Positions 24,276 to 32,595 of a DNA stretch of 38,047 bases are shown here, piece after piece. Both the position numbers and the translations under genes were made by a program. The first letter of the stretch is position 1, and each line of letters opens with the position of its first letter. The notes beneath the pieces were generated by a model, which saw only the letters and a program-made list of their open reading frames with translations, did not search any database and was not told the DNA's origin. The DNA is from Magnetospirillum sp. WYHS-4 (GTDB lineage Bacteria > Pseudomonadota > Alphaproteobacteria > Rhodospirillales > GLO-3): NCBI GenBank assembly GCA_039908345.1, contig JAMOBD010000007.1, positions 78,743 through 116,789 on the forward strand, read 5' to 3'.

Positions 24276-26654
24276 GTGGTGCAGATTTCGTCCATATCGC
24301 AGCAGATCTGGGACATGAAATACCGGCTGAAGGGGCCGGACGGCCATCCTCTGGATCGCACGGTAGACGACACCTGGGCGCGCGTCGCCCGCGCTCTGGC
24401 CGCCGTCGAGGCGCATCCTGAGGAATGGGAGCCCCGTTTCTTCAAGGCGCTGAGCGATTTCCGCTTCCTGCCCGCCGGGCGTATCCTGTCGGGGGCCGGC
24501 GCCCGGCGCACCGTGACCCTGTTCAACTGCTTCGTCATGGGCGACATCCCCGACGACATGGCCGGCATCTTCGACGGTCTCAAGGAGGCCGCCCTGACCA
24601 TGCAGCAGGGGGGCGGCATCGGCTACGACTTCTCGACGCTGCGGCCGAAGGGCGCCCCGGTCAAGGGCGTGGGGGCGGACGCTTCCGGGCCGTTGACCTT
24701 CATGGACGTCTGGGACGCCATGTGCCGCACCATCATGAGCGCCGGATCGCGGCGGGGCGCCATGATGGCGACCATGCGCTGCGACCATCCGGACATCGAG
24801 GCCTTCATCGAGGCCAAGCGGGAACCCGGACGGCTGCGCATGTTCAACCTGTCGGTCCTGGCGACCGACGCCTTCATGCTGGCGGTGAAGGAGGACGCTC
24901 CCTGGGAGCTGTCCTTCGGCGGCACGGTCTACAAGGTCCTGCCCGCCCGCGAGTTGTGGGACAAGATCATGCGCGGCACCTACGCCTATGCCGAACCGGG
25001 CGTGATCTTCATCGACCGCATCAACCGCCTGAACAACCTGGCCTACTGCGAGACCATCCACGCCACCAATCCCTGCGGCGAACAGCCCCTGCCGCCCTAT
25101 GGGGCCTGCCTGCTGGGCTCGGTGAATCTGGCGCGCCTGGTCAACGATCCCTTCACCGACAAGGCGGGTCTGGACCTGGCGGCCCTGGCCGACTTGGTGG
25201 CGGTGGCCGTGCGCATGATGGACGACGTGATCGAGGTTTCGCGCATGCCCCTGCCCCAGCAGGAGCACGAGGCCAAGGCCAAACGCCGCATCGGCCTGGG
25301 GATCACCGGCCTGGCGGACGCCCTGATTATGTGCGGGGCGCGCTACGGCGGACGCCAGGCGGTGGAACTGACCGAAACCTGGATGGCCACCATCCGGCGT
25401 GCCGCCTACCTGACCTCGTCGAATCTGGCGGCCGAAAAGGGTGCCTTCCCTTTGTTCGACGCCGAGAAGTATCTCGCCGCGCCAGCCGTCCAGGAACTGG
25501 ATGCCGACGTGCGCGATGCCATCCGCCACCAGGGAATCCGCAACGCCCTGCTGACCTCGGTGGCCCCGACGGGGACCATATCGCTGTTCGCCGACAACGT
25601 GTCCTCGGGTCTGGAACCGGTGTTCAGCTTCAAGTACAGCCGCCATGTCCTGCAGCCCGACGGCAGCCGGCGGGAAGAGGAAGTCTCGGACTACGCCTAC
25701 CGGCTCTACCACCGCCTGTTCGGCGAGACCGCCAAGCTGCCCGAGGCCTTCGTCGACGCCCAGGCGCTCACCCCCTACGACCATCTGGTCATGCAGGCGG
25801 CGGTGCAGAAGTATATCGACAGCTCGATCTCCAAGACCATCAACGTGCCCGAGGACATCCCGTTCGAGGAGTTCAAGGACATCTACCGCCAGGCCTACGA
25901 CCTGGGTTGCAAGGGCTGCACCACATACCGGCCCAACGACGTGACCGGGGCGGTGCTGGAGGTCCGGAAGAAGGACGGCAAGGCCCTGGTTCCCGCCAAG
26001 ACCCCCAAGCAGGCGGAACTGCCGCTCCTCGCCCCCTCGGCCCGCCCGCGGCCGAAGGATGGGGGCGACGCGGGGGCGGTGGTACGCATGTTCCAGCCCC
26101 TCGACCGACCCGACGCCCTGCCCGGCGCCACCTACAAGGTGCATTGGCCGGAATCGGATCATGCCATCTACATCACGCTGAACGACATCATCGACGACCA
26201 GGCGCGGCGGCGGCCCTTCGAGATCTTCATCAATTCGAAGAACATGGAGCACTACGCCTGGACCGTCGCCCTGACGCGCATGATCTCGGCGGTATTCCGG
26301 CGCGGCGGCGACGTATCCTTTGTGGTCGACGAGTTGAAGGCGGTATTCGATCCGCGGGGCGGGCAGTGGATGGGCGGGCGTTACGTGCCGTCGCTGCTGG
26401 CGGCCATCGGCGAGGTCATCGAACGCCACCTGATCGCCATCGGCTTCCTCGGCCGCGGCGAGGCCTTCGCCCCCCGCGGGTCGGAATCCAAGGTGGTTGC
26501 CCTGGGCGGTCCGTCCTTCCCCGACCCCGAGGCACCCCAGCCCACCGGCGCCAGCCCTCTTTTCCGCCAATGCCCCAAATGCCTCCAGCCCAGCCTGATG
26601 CGCCAGGAAGGCTGCGATACCTGCACGAGCTGCGGCTATTCGAAGTGCGGGTGA
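24276..26654 (+). CDS. nrdJ: Class II (adenosylcobalamin-dependent) ribonucleotide reductase
   Basis: A 792-residue vitamin-B12-dependent ribonucleotide reductase, which makes deoxyribonucleotides without needing oxygen. Core motifs are LFNCFVMG (Cys85, first redox cysteine), QQGGGIGYDFS, GSRRGAMMATMRCDHPD, NPCGEQPLPPYGACLLGSVN with the thiyl-radical Cys267, and SVAPTGTISLFADN. The last 27 residues are a cysteine-rich tail (CPKCLQPSL...GCDTCTSCGYSKCG), typical of the class II branch and likely involved in disulfide re-reduction or zinc binding. The start GTG at 24276 lies 8 nt after AAGGAG, downstream of a good promoter; GTG 24279 is an alternative. No cobalamin riboswitch is visible; the upstream gap is too short. 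Confidence 0.94.
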   Translation: MVQISSISQQIWDMKYRLKGPDGHPLDRTVDDTWARVARALAAVEAHPEEWEPRFFKALSDFRFLPAGRILSGAGARRTVTLFNCFVMGDIPDDMAGIFDGLKEAALTMQQGGGIGYDFSTLRPKGAPVKGVGADASGPLTFMDVWDAMCRTIMSAGSRRGAMMATMRCDHPDIEAFIEAKREPGRLRMFNLSVLATDAFMLAVKEDAPWELSFGGTVYKVLPARELWDKIMRGTYAYAEPGVIFIDRINRLNNLAYCETIHATNPCGEQPLPPYGACLLGSVNLARLVNDPFTDKAGLDLAALADLVAVAVRMMDDVIEVSRMPLPQQEHEAKAKRRIGLGITGLADALIMCGARYGGRQAVELTETWMATIRRAAYLTSSNLAAEKGAFPLFDAEKYLAAPAVQELDADVRDAIRHQGIRNALLTSVAPTGTISLFADNVSSGLEPVFSFKYSRHVLQPDGSRREEEVSDYAYRLYHRLFGETAKLPEAFVDAQALTPYDHLVMQAAVQKYIDSSISKTINVPEDIPFEEFKDIYRQAYDLGCKGCTTYRPNDVTGAVLEVRKKDGKALVPAKTPKQAELPLLAPSARPRPKDGGDAGAVVRMFQPLDRPDALPGATYKVHWPESDHAIYITLNDIIDDQARRRPFEIFINSKNMEHYAWTVALTRMISAVFRRGGDVSFVVDELKAVFDPRGGQWMGGRYVPSLLAAIGEVIERHLIAIGFLGRGEAFAPRGSESKVVALGGPSFPDPEAPQPTGASPLFRQCPKCLQPSLMRQEGCDTCTSCGYSKCG

Positions 26655-26691
26655 ATCTCCATTGCCCTGCCCGCCCGCCCTGAAGCCGAGG

Positions 26692-26720
26692 TTGGAAGTA
26701 TCGTCCGGCAGGAATAATAT
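26692..26720 (+). promoter_or_regulatory. Promoter of the small-protein/CDF operon
   Basis: TTGGAA (26692-26697), 17-bp spacer, TAATAT (26715-26720). Transcription would start near 26727, about 26 nt before the ATG at 26753, with GGAG at 26743-26746 as ribosome site. Confidence 0.55.
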
Positions 26721-26752
26721 CGCTGTCCTGGAAATTGCCATCGGAGCATACC

Positions 26753-27022
26753 ATGCCGGAGAACTCTGCCCCACGCGACGCCGAGATCGACGCGGCTTTC
26801 ACGGATGAAGCCCAGGTCGCGAACCAAAGCGACCTTGAGGCGCAAGGCGGGTTTCACGAGTTCTTCGAGACGTTCCGGCACGCCCCGGAGTCCCACGTCC
26901 TGATCCTGATGCTCTGGGAACTCCAGCGCATCGCGGATTCTCTTGATCGGATCAAGGACGACATGGAACCGGGACAATCCGCCTGGAGATCGCTGAAGGA
27001 GATTCTCGCCAGGGGAACCTAG
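26753..27022 (+). CDS. Small protein upstream of a cation diffusion facilitator, function unknown
   Basis: An 89-residue acidic protein (MPENSAPRDAEIDAAFTDEA at the N terminus) with an amphipathic middle helix (SHVLILMLWELQRIADSLDRI) and a charged C-terminal helix. There is no membrane segment of full length and no cysteines. I do not recognise a family. The ATG is supported by GGAG at 6 nt and a promoter just upstream. Its stop is 4 nt before the CDF gene, so the two are co-transcribed and probably translationally coupled; a role as a CDF accessory or regulatory protein is inference. An in-frame TTG at 26735 is less likely. Confidence 0.7.
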   Translation: MPENSAPRDAEIDAAFTDEAQVANQSDLEAQGGFHEFFETFRHAPESHVLILMLWELQRIADSLDRIKDDMEPGQSAWRSLKEILARGT

Positions 27023-27026
27023 CCCC

Positions 27027-28070
27027 ATGGCTCCGACGGCACCGCCCGCCAACCTTTCCTCGGAGGAGATGGGCCGCCTCAAGAAGACGGCCACGGCGAT
27101 ATCCCTGGCGGTCGCGGGGGTCATGCTCGGGATGAAGGTCGGGGCATGGGCTGCCACCAGTTCGGTGAGCGTCTTGACGTCCTTGATGGATTCGGTCCTG
27201 GACAATTCCGTCGCGCTCCTGAACTTCCTGGCCGTCCGTCAGGCGGTGCGCCAAGCGGACCGCTTCCATCGATTCGGCTTCGGTAAAGTCGAGCCCTTGG
27301 CGTCTTTGGTCGAATCGGTATTCCTTGTCGGCGTCGCAATCATGATCGTCATCGAGGCGATCGACCGTTTCGGCCATCCCCATTCCATTGCCCGGGCCGA
27401 ATGGGGAATCGGCGCCATGGCGGGCGTGATCGTCCTGACGGGTGGCTTGGTCCTTTATCAGCGGCACGTCGTCAGGTTGACGGGGTCGCTCATCCTGCGC
27501 GCCGACTCGGTCCATTACTCGACGGATATCCTCACGCATCTGGGAATCATCCTCTCCCTCGCCTTGTCGGGCCTTGGTGGCCTGTTATGGGTCGATGCGC
27601 TCTTCGCGCTTGGCATTGCGATTTACCTGGCCTGGAATGCCCGAAGCATCTTCATCGACGCCCTTGGCGCACTTCTCGACCGCGAACTTTGCGATGAAGA
27701 AAGGCACAAAATTCGGAACCTCGCCCTTTCCCATCCCGAAGTTCACGGCGTCCACGATCTGCGCACGCGGTCCTCGGGGGATAGGCTATTCATCCAGCTT
27801 CATGTTGAAATGGCCCCCGACCTCCCGTTGCGGGATGCCCACCGCTATGCGGAAGAAACCATAGACGTCATCCTGGCGGCCTATCCCAACGCCGAGGTCC
27901 AGGTTCACGAGGAACCCGTGGGAATGCCCCGCCATCGCTCTTGGTGCAGGCAGGCCGGACTTCCCACCCCCGAGTTCGCCGGAGAGTATGGGGGAATACC
28001 CCCGGAGCCCGGAGAGCGTCGCGAGAAGCCGTTGACCGGTTCCAAAATCCATGGCGATTTGGTAGAATGA
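27027..28070 (+). CDS. Cation diffusion facilitator transporter (FieF-like)
   Basis: A 347-residue CDF transporter, exporting divalent metals such as Fe2+, Zn2+ or Mn2+ in exchange for protons. Six membrane segments span about residues 20-220. The metal site in helix 2 is Asp55-x3-Asp59 (SLMDSVLDN) and in helix 5 His163-x3-Asp167 (VHYSTDILT), the DD-HD arrangement of the FieF/MamM-like branch. HRFGFGKVEPL is the conserved loop block. The cytoplasmic C-terminal domain (about 225-300) contains HPEVHGVHDLRTR and ends with an extra proline-rich tail of about 45 residues not usual for FieF. It is second in a two-gene operon, 4 nt after the small-protein gene. Confidence 0.92.
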   Translation: MAPTAPPANLSSEEMGRLKKTATAISLAVAGVMLGMKVGAWAATSSVSVLTSLMDSVLDNSVALLNFLAVRQAVRQADRFHRFGFGKVEPLASLVESVFLVGVAIMIVIEAIDRFGHPHSIARAEWGIGAMAGVIVLTGGLVLYQRHVVRLTGSLILRADSVHYSTDILTHLGIILSLALSGLGGLLWVDALFALGIAIYLAWNARSIFIDALGALLDRELCDEERHKIRNLALSHPEVHGVHDLRTRSSGDRLFIQLHVEMAPDLPLRDAHRYAEETIDVILAAYPNAEVQVHEEPVGMPRHRSWCRQAGLPTPEFAGEYGGIPPEPGERREKPLTGSKIHGDLVE

Positions 28071-28084
28071 CGAATATGGCTTAT

Positions 28085-28098
28085 GGCGCGAATGCGCC
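28085..28098 (+). other. Small hairpin just upstream of the HTH gene
   Basis: GGCGC-GAAT-GCGCC, 7 nt before the ribosome site AAGGAG of the HTH gene and 14 nt after the CDF stop. It may modulate translation of the HTH gene or terminate weakly. Confidence 0.3.
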
Positions 28099-28119
28099 TT
28101 GAAACAAGGAGACGTTCCG

Positions 28120-28410
28120 ATGTCGTCGACCGCGTCCATGGGAAGGGCTGCCGCGACGGCCGCACGTTCCTTTGTTTCTCTCCTCTCGGACCTCGCGGAG
28201 ATTCTTTCCGGTGCCGTGCTCCTGTCCGACCTCTCCAAGAAAAAGATCGAGCCCAACGTCCTTTATTCGACGACCGAGGTCGCGAAGTTTCTCGGCACCA
28301 GCCGTATCGAGGTCATCAGGGAAATTCACGCCGGCACCCTGCACGCCAAGAAGGTGGGCGACAACTACCGCATCACGGGAAAGAGCGTCATCACCTTCGT
28401 CGCGGGGTGA
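28120..28410 (+). CDS. Excisionase-family helix-turn-helix DNA-binding protein
   Basis: A 96-residue protein whose C-terminal half (about residues 46-95) is a winged-HTH of the MerR/excisionase type: LYSTTEVAKFLGTSRIEVIR, then EIHAGTLHAKKVGDNYRI and TGKSVITF. This domain is found in phage excisionases and in small chromosomal regulators. The N-terminal 45 residues are Ala/Ser-rich with a hydrophobic helix (SFVSLLSDLAEILSGAVLL), possibly for dimerisation or membrane contact. AAGGAG lies 8 nt before the ATG. No integrase or attachment site is seen nearby, so a regulator of the flanking CDF genes is more likely than an excisionase, though this is inference. It ends 6 bp from the convergent tandem CDF gene. 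Confidence 0.78.
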   Translation: MSSTASMGRAAATAARSFVSLLSDLAEILSGAVLLSDLSKKKIEPNVLYSTTEVAKFLGTSRIEVIREIHAGTLHAKKVGDNYRITGKSVITFVAG

Positions 28411-28416
28411 TCCTCG

Positions 28417-30513
28417 TCAAACCCTCTCAAGTTCGCCGGCGGTGGCCGATGGGGGCGTTTCATCGTCCCCCCGGGCCTCGGGCTCGGCATGGACGACCAC
28501 GCGGGAAACCCCCGATATCCGCTTCCTCAAGTCATGTTCGATCTTGGCCGTGGTGTCGCGAACGGCATCCATCGGAACGTCGTTCGGGAAGGTACAGTGG
28601 ACGGCGACGTAGATCCCGTCAGGGCCGCGCAGCATGGTCACCAATTGGCCCCTGCGGACCACAGCGAAAGACCCCACCACCTTCGTGACCAGGACGCGGG
28701 CCCGTTCCAACTCGTCCGCGGCGACCAACTCGCCATTCAAGACGTGGCTCCGCCGCGGATCGATATGGATGTCGATGCTGACGTTTCCGCCCAGTTCCTG
28801 AATCAAGCGATCCTCCAGGGCGGAGGCGACGTCGTGCGCCTCCCGGATGCCCAGGCGTCCATCGACCTCCAGGTCGAAGCCGATGTGACGGTGCTCGCCC
28901 ACCGCATGGATGTCGATGTTATGGACACCGAGGTTGTGGTTGGCGGCGGCGATGCGAATCGTTTCCGCCACATCCTCGTTATCCAGGGTCAGGGGTTCGA
29001 CGACCACCAGCGGGTCGACATCGGGAAGCTCGCTGGTGATCAGGGCATGCAGATTGTTCCGGATGTCCTGGACCCGTTCCAGGGGCAACCCGCGATTGAC
29101 CTTGACCACCACCTCGACGTACACGTAGGTCCCTGCGGGACGCGCACGTACCCGCTCGATGCGGGCGACGCCGGGATAGGCGGCCACCAATTTCGCGACG
29201 TCATCGGCGACACCTTCGGGAGCCGTATCGATCAACACATCGACGGTGCGCATGGCCAGGCGGTAGCCCGCCAGGAAAACGAACCCCGCCACGCCGATGG
29301 CCGCGATGGCGTCGCCCTTCTCCCAACCGATGGCGACGAACCCGAGACCGAGCAGCACGACGGCCGAGCTCCAGACGTCGGAGGAGAAATGGAGCGCATC
29401 CGCCTCGAGGGCCTTGCTGCCCGTCTCCTTGGCGACCTTCAAGAGAGCACGCGAACGATTGACGTCGATGACGATCGAGACGACGATGACGGCCACGGCA
29501 TACCATGTCGTCTTGACCTCGACGGCGTCCGTCATCAGGCGCGCGACCGCTTCCCGCAAAATCCAGGCACAGGTGAGAAACAGCAGCCCGGTTTCGATCA
29601 GGGCCGAAATGCTTTCGATCTTTCCATGCCCAAAGGGGTGTTCCTCGTCGGGAGGCTTGTCGCCGGCGCGCACCGCGAACCACGTCAGCGACGCGGCCCC
29701 GAGGTCCATGAAGGAATGCGCGGCTTCGGACAGGATGCCGAGACTTCCCGTCATCAGCCCGACGACGAGCTTCATGGCGGCCATGAAGGCGCTGGCGAAC
29801 ACCGAGGAAAGCGCGACGCTTTCCTTCCTGTCGCTCATGCTCTCGTCGGCCCAGACGGAATCCGCATCCGCGGACGAGGCGCCCATGTCCGTAAGGCTCG
29901 TCAAGCCCCGATAGGCGGCCATCACCCCGGTCCTGAGCACGGCCAGCGAAACCAGGATCGCGGCGACGCGGTCCGCGATCGGCCAGCCGAGAAAGGCGAG
30001 CACGATGCCCAGCAACGCCACGCTCGAAACGAACGCATCCATCTTCTCGTCCAGGGACGCCGAAGAAGGCACGGAGCAGCCGTCGTGCTGGTCCACGCAT
30101 TTTTCATACCGGCGCATGAGCACGAACGTGGCGATGCCGAGGACGACTCCCAGGACCGAAAGCTCGCTCGGGACATCCAACACGCCGTCGCCGATGTCGC
30201 GCAGGCTCAGGAAGGAGACCAGGATCGCCCCCCCCGCCAAACCGGCACCGATCAAGACCGCCAGGAAATGCAGCAGCTTGGCGGTTTCAATCCGCGACTT
30301 CTTGGGAAACAGGCGGGATGCCACGTCGAGCCCCGCCCGAGAACTCCCTTTGGTCAGGAACCCGGCGGCGGCTCGCAGGCCGTAGGCACTCATCGCCGAA
30401 CTGCCGGTAAGAACGCCGAACGCTCCCATGAATACAGCCGTACCCAAGCTGACCTGCAAACCAAATCCATCCGTTTCAGGACGACATTCTTCGCAAGTCT
30501 TGGCAGTAGCCAT
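28417..30513 (-). CDS. Fused tandem CDF protein: degenerate MamB/MamM-like half, complete CDF half, three C-terminal domains
   Basis: A 698-residue protein; the ATG giving MATAKTCEECRPE is chosen because GGAG lies 6 nt upstream, and an ATG five codons earlier has a poorer site. Residues 7-10 form a CxxC (CEEC). Residues about 18-210 look like a CDF membrane domain that has lost the helix-2 metal pair (Arg and Gly at those positions) but keeps Asp155-x3-Asp159 in helix 5; the block RRYEKCV...SVALLGI...AYRGL recalls MamM. Residues about 230-430 are a complete CDF domain with His266-x3-Asp270, HPFGHGKIES and His375-x3-Asp379. Residues 431-508, 515-588 and 600-680 are three CDF C-terminal-like domains. 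It probably exports a divalent metal. Comparison with MamB/MamM is from memory. Confidence 0.82.
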   Translation of the reverse strand: MATAKTCEECRPETDGFGLQVSLGTAVFMGAFGVLTGSSAMSAYGLRAAAGFLTKGSSRAGLDVASRLFPKKSRIETAKLLHFLAVLIGAGLAGGAILVSFLSLRDIGDGVLDVPSELSVLGVVLGIATFVLMRRYEKCVDQHDGCSVPSSASLDEKMDAFVSSVALLGIVLAFLGWPIADRVAAILVSLAVLRTGVMAAYRGLTSLTDMGASSADADSVWADESMSDRKESVALSSVFASAFMAAMKLVVGLMTGSLGILSEAAHSFMDLGAASLTWFAVRAGDKPPDEEHPFGHGKIESISALIETGLLFLTCAWILREAVARLMTDAVEVKTTWYAVAVIVVSIVIDVNRSRALLKVAKETGSKALEADALHFSSDVWSSAVVLLGLGFVAIGWEKGDAIAAIGVAGFVFLAGYRLAMRTVDVLIDTAPEGVADDVAKLVAAYPGVARIERVRARPAGTYVYVEVVVKVNRGLPLERVQDIRNNLHALITSELPDVDPLVVVEPLTLDNEDVAETIRIAAANHNLGVHNIDIHAVGEHRHIGFDLEVDGRLGIREAHDVASALEDRLIQELGGNVSIDIHIDPRRSHVLNGELVAADELERARVLVTKVVGSFAVVRRGQLVTMLRGPDGIYVAVHCTFPNDVPMDAVRDTTAKIEHDLRKRISGVSRVVVHAEPEARGDDETPPSATAGELERV

Positions 30514-30755
30514 GTTATTCTCCGACATGCTCGATCGACATTTCCCCGCCTGCACGGGCCGCGCCCCGAAGAACTCGGGAAGCAAGGCACCAAGCGGCGA
30601 TCCTGGAGTTCTAGCGAAAATGCCCCGCCTTGTCAGCAAAAATGGGGCGTTCTCCCGGCCCCCACGACAAAGCCATGATACTTGTTCGGGGCCGGCATCA
30701 TGACATATCATCCGGCGCGCCATCCCAGGAACCAACGCGGAAAGCACCGGACCGC

Positions 30756-30995
30756 ATGACCCTATTGAATCAAGCATTGCATATGCTGGCCTTGGGGTTC
30801 GTGGGCTTGGTGTTCCTGCCCCTGTATTTCCTTCCGGCCATCATCGCAGCCCTTGCCGGCCATCCCCAAAAAATCCAGGTCTTTGTTTTCAATCTTCTTC
30901 TAGGATGGACCGGACTGGCATGGGTCATCGCCCTGGGTTGGGTGCTGGCGGGCCCTCGGAAGCCGCGCGATACCGACCAGGGTCGGATTTCTTGA
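30756..30995 (+). CDS. Superinfection-immunity-type small membrane protein
   Basis: A 79-residue protein with two membrane segments and the family pattern of phage superinfection immunity proteins: YFLPAIIAALAGHPQKIQVF followed by VFNLLLGWTGLAWVIALGWVLA. In T4 the equivalent blocks DNA entry by later phages, but most chromosomal copies have no known function. The ATG follows a 243-bp gap from the divergent tandem CDF gene, with no strong ribosome site. No other phage gene is nearby. Confidence 0.75.
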   Translation: MTLLNQALHMLALGFVGLVFLPLYFLPAIIAALAGHPQKIQVFVFNLLLGWTGLAWVIALGWVLAGPRKPRDTDQGRIS

Positions 30996-31083
30996 TGCCC
31001 ATGGAATCCGTTGTTATCATCGCCGGGCATGCCGACGGAGGCGTCGCGCCCGTTCGAACGTCCGGAAAAGGAAGGCGTCAACT

Positions 31084-31440
31084 TTGGTCAGGCCCTATCA
31101 CGACGTAAAGAAGCATTGGCCCCTGGACATCTTCTGGAAGCGAAAGCAGAAAGCCATTCAGGAGATCGAGCAGCGGACCGGGCATCATGGCCCGCATCAT
31201 GAATCGACGCCTCCCGAGAGCCTCCGCCTGATCGAGCAGATGGATCACATCCTCAAACTGCTCGAGAAGAAGGAACGGGCCCGCAAGCATATGTTCGCCA
31301 AGGTCCTGCTGGGTTGGCTGGTGGCCTACAGCCTGGTTTCGGGCGAGGTGCCCTGGTTCGTCGTCAAGGCTTGGCATTCGATCAATCACGCGGCGGCGGC
31401 GGTCGGCGCATCGCCGCCGCCCACGCCATCCCCGCCGTAG
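31084..31440 (+). CDS. Membrane-anchored protein of unknown function
   Basis: A 118-residue protein starting with TTG (31084), 8 nt after AGGAAGG. The N-terminal 75 residues are basic and helical with a His-rich patch (TGHHGPHHES) and a coiled-coil-like stretch (LIEQMDHILKLLEKKERARK). One membrane segment is near residues 79-100 (FAKVLLGWLVAYSLVSGEVP). The tail is Pro/Ala-rich (ASPPPTPSPP). I do not recognise a family. Its position, 68 bp before a receiver-HPt gene, suggests a link to that signalling cluster. The TTG start is less certain than the frame. Confidence 0.6.
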   Translation: MVRPYHDVKKHWPLDIFWKRKQKAIQEIEQRTGHHGPHHESTPPESLRLIEQMDHILKLLEKKERARKHMFAKVLLGWLVAYSLVSGEVPWFVVKAWHSINHAAAAVGASPPPTPSPP

Positions 31441-31467
31441 GGACGGGGGGGGTAGTCTTTCGTGGGA

Positions 31468-31485
31468 CCAGGGGCTTAGCCCTGG
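31468..31485 (+). other. Hairpin followed by a G-run before the receiver-HPt gene
   Basis: CCAGGG-GCTTAG-CCCTGG, a perfect 6-bp stem, followed by a 7-G run (31484-31490); an 8-G run precedes it at 31445-31452. It lies 23 nt before the GTG start and could influence translation of the receiver gene. Confidence 0.35.
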
Positions 31486-31508
31486 GGGGGCATTGGGGAG
31501 AGGGACTG

Positions 31509-32579
31509 GTGACCACATACGACTTGGACCGCGTGTCCGTCCTGCTGGTCGAGGACAATCGCTTCATCCGCGGCATTCTCGAAGACATGCTGCGGCATTT
31601 CCGTTTCGGGCGGATCAGCACCTGCGCCAACGGGCAAGAGGCCATCGATTATCTCAAGACCATGCGCGCGGGAATGTCTCCCGGCTCGCCGCCGCCGCTC
31701 GACATGGTGATTTCCGACCTGGTGATGTCGCCCATCAACGGCCTGTTGCTGCTGCGCTGGTTGCGCAGCGCCAAGGAATCGCCCAATCGCTTCGTCCCCT
31801 TCATCATGCTGTCGGGGGCGGCCGACCGGGATTACGTGAATGCCTGCCGCGACCTCGGGGTTACCGAATTCCTGGGAAAGCCCTTCGCCGCGGAAGCGGT
31901 GTACAAGCGCCTTCTGGAAGTCATCGACCACCCGCGCCAATTCGTGACGACCCAGCGATATTTCGGCCCGGACCGCCGCCGCCAGGATCTTCCCCCTCCC
32001 GATGGCGAGGACCGGCGCGTGACGAGTGACGCGGACGTCACCGTCGTCTATTCGGCGGACAAGGTCGTGAAGGCGACCCGGCCGACCGAGGTCTGGTATT
32101 TCCGCCTGCCCAACCGATTGAAGGAGAAGGTCGGCGGAGGTGGGGGACGATCCAGCGCCGGGGAGCTTCCCATGGACTTGCTGGAGGAAGCCGAAAACAA
32201 GTTGGAAAGGGCCGCCCTCGACTTCACCGAATGGGCCACCAGCTACCTGGCGAAGCTTTCCGACCTCTGCACCGAGGCCCTGATGAAGCCGGGGCGCCGC
32301 GACAGCTATTTCCACGAGATCAACCTCCTGGCGCACGAATTGCGCGGCCAGGGCGGGACCTTCGGCTATCCGCTGGTCAGCATGTTCGGCAAGATGCTCT
32401 ATGACGTGACCGGCGAGAACTGCCGCGAAGACGACAACGCGGTCGAGATCGTCAAGGCCCACATCGACACCATGCGCGCCGTGCTGCGCGAGAAGATCGT
32501 CGGCGACGGCGGCCAGTTGGGGCGCGAACTCCTGAAGGCCCTCAGGTTGGCGATCGACAAGTATTCCGTGGTGACGTGA
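31509..32579 (+). CDS. Response regulator with receiver domain and HPt-like C-terminal domain
   Basis: A 356-residue protein. The N-terminal receiver (about 8-140) has the acidic pair in LLVEDN, phosphoacceptor Asp70 (MVISDLVMSPING), and Lys124 (FLGKPF). A linker with YFGPDRRRQDLPPPDGEDRR follows. The C-terminal domain (about 225-350) is helical, with LLAHELRGQGGTFGYPL, in which His276 is placed like the phosphorylated histidine of HPt domains (H-x-L-[KR]-G). The protein could therefore receive phosphate at Asp70 and relay it. There is no DNA-binding domain. The start is a GTG preceded by GGGGAGAGGG. It converges with a CheY-like gene (16 bp between stops), whose kinase is the likely upstream partner. 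Confidence 0.8.
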   Translation: MTTYDLDRVSVLLVEDNRFIRGILEDMLRHFRFGRISTCANGQEAIDYLKTMRAGMSPGSPPPLDMVISDLVMSPINGLLLLRWLRSAKESPNRFVPFIMLSGAADRDYVNACRDLGVTEFLGKPFAAEAVYKRLLEVIDHPRQFVTTQRYFGPDRRRQDLPPPDGEDRRVTSDADVTVVYSADKVVKATRPTEVWYFRLPNRLKEKVGGGGGRSSAGELPMDLLEEAENKLERAALDFTEWATSYLAKLSDLCTEALMKPGRRDSYFHEINLLAHELRGQGGTFGYPLVSMFGKMLYDVTGENCREDDNAVEIVKAHIDTMRAVLREKIVGDGGQLGRELLKALRLAIDKYSVVT

Positions 32580-32595
32580 CCCCCTCGCGGGATCT

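Noticed and set aside
28120..28410. Phage excisionase as a sign of an integrated element
   Set aside because: No integrase, attachment repeat or other phage gene was found nearby, and the small superinfection-immunity-like protein at 30.8 kb is common on chromosomes. The domain also occurs in ordinary regulators.
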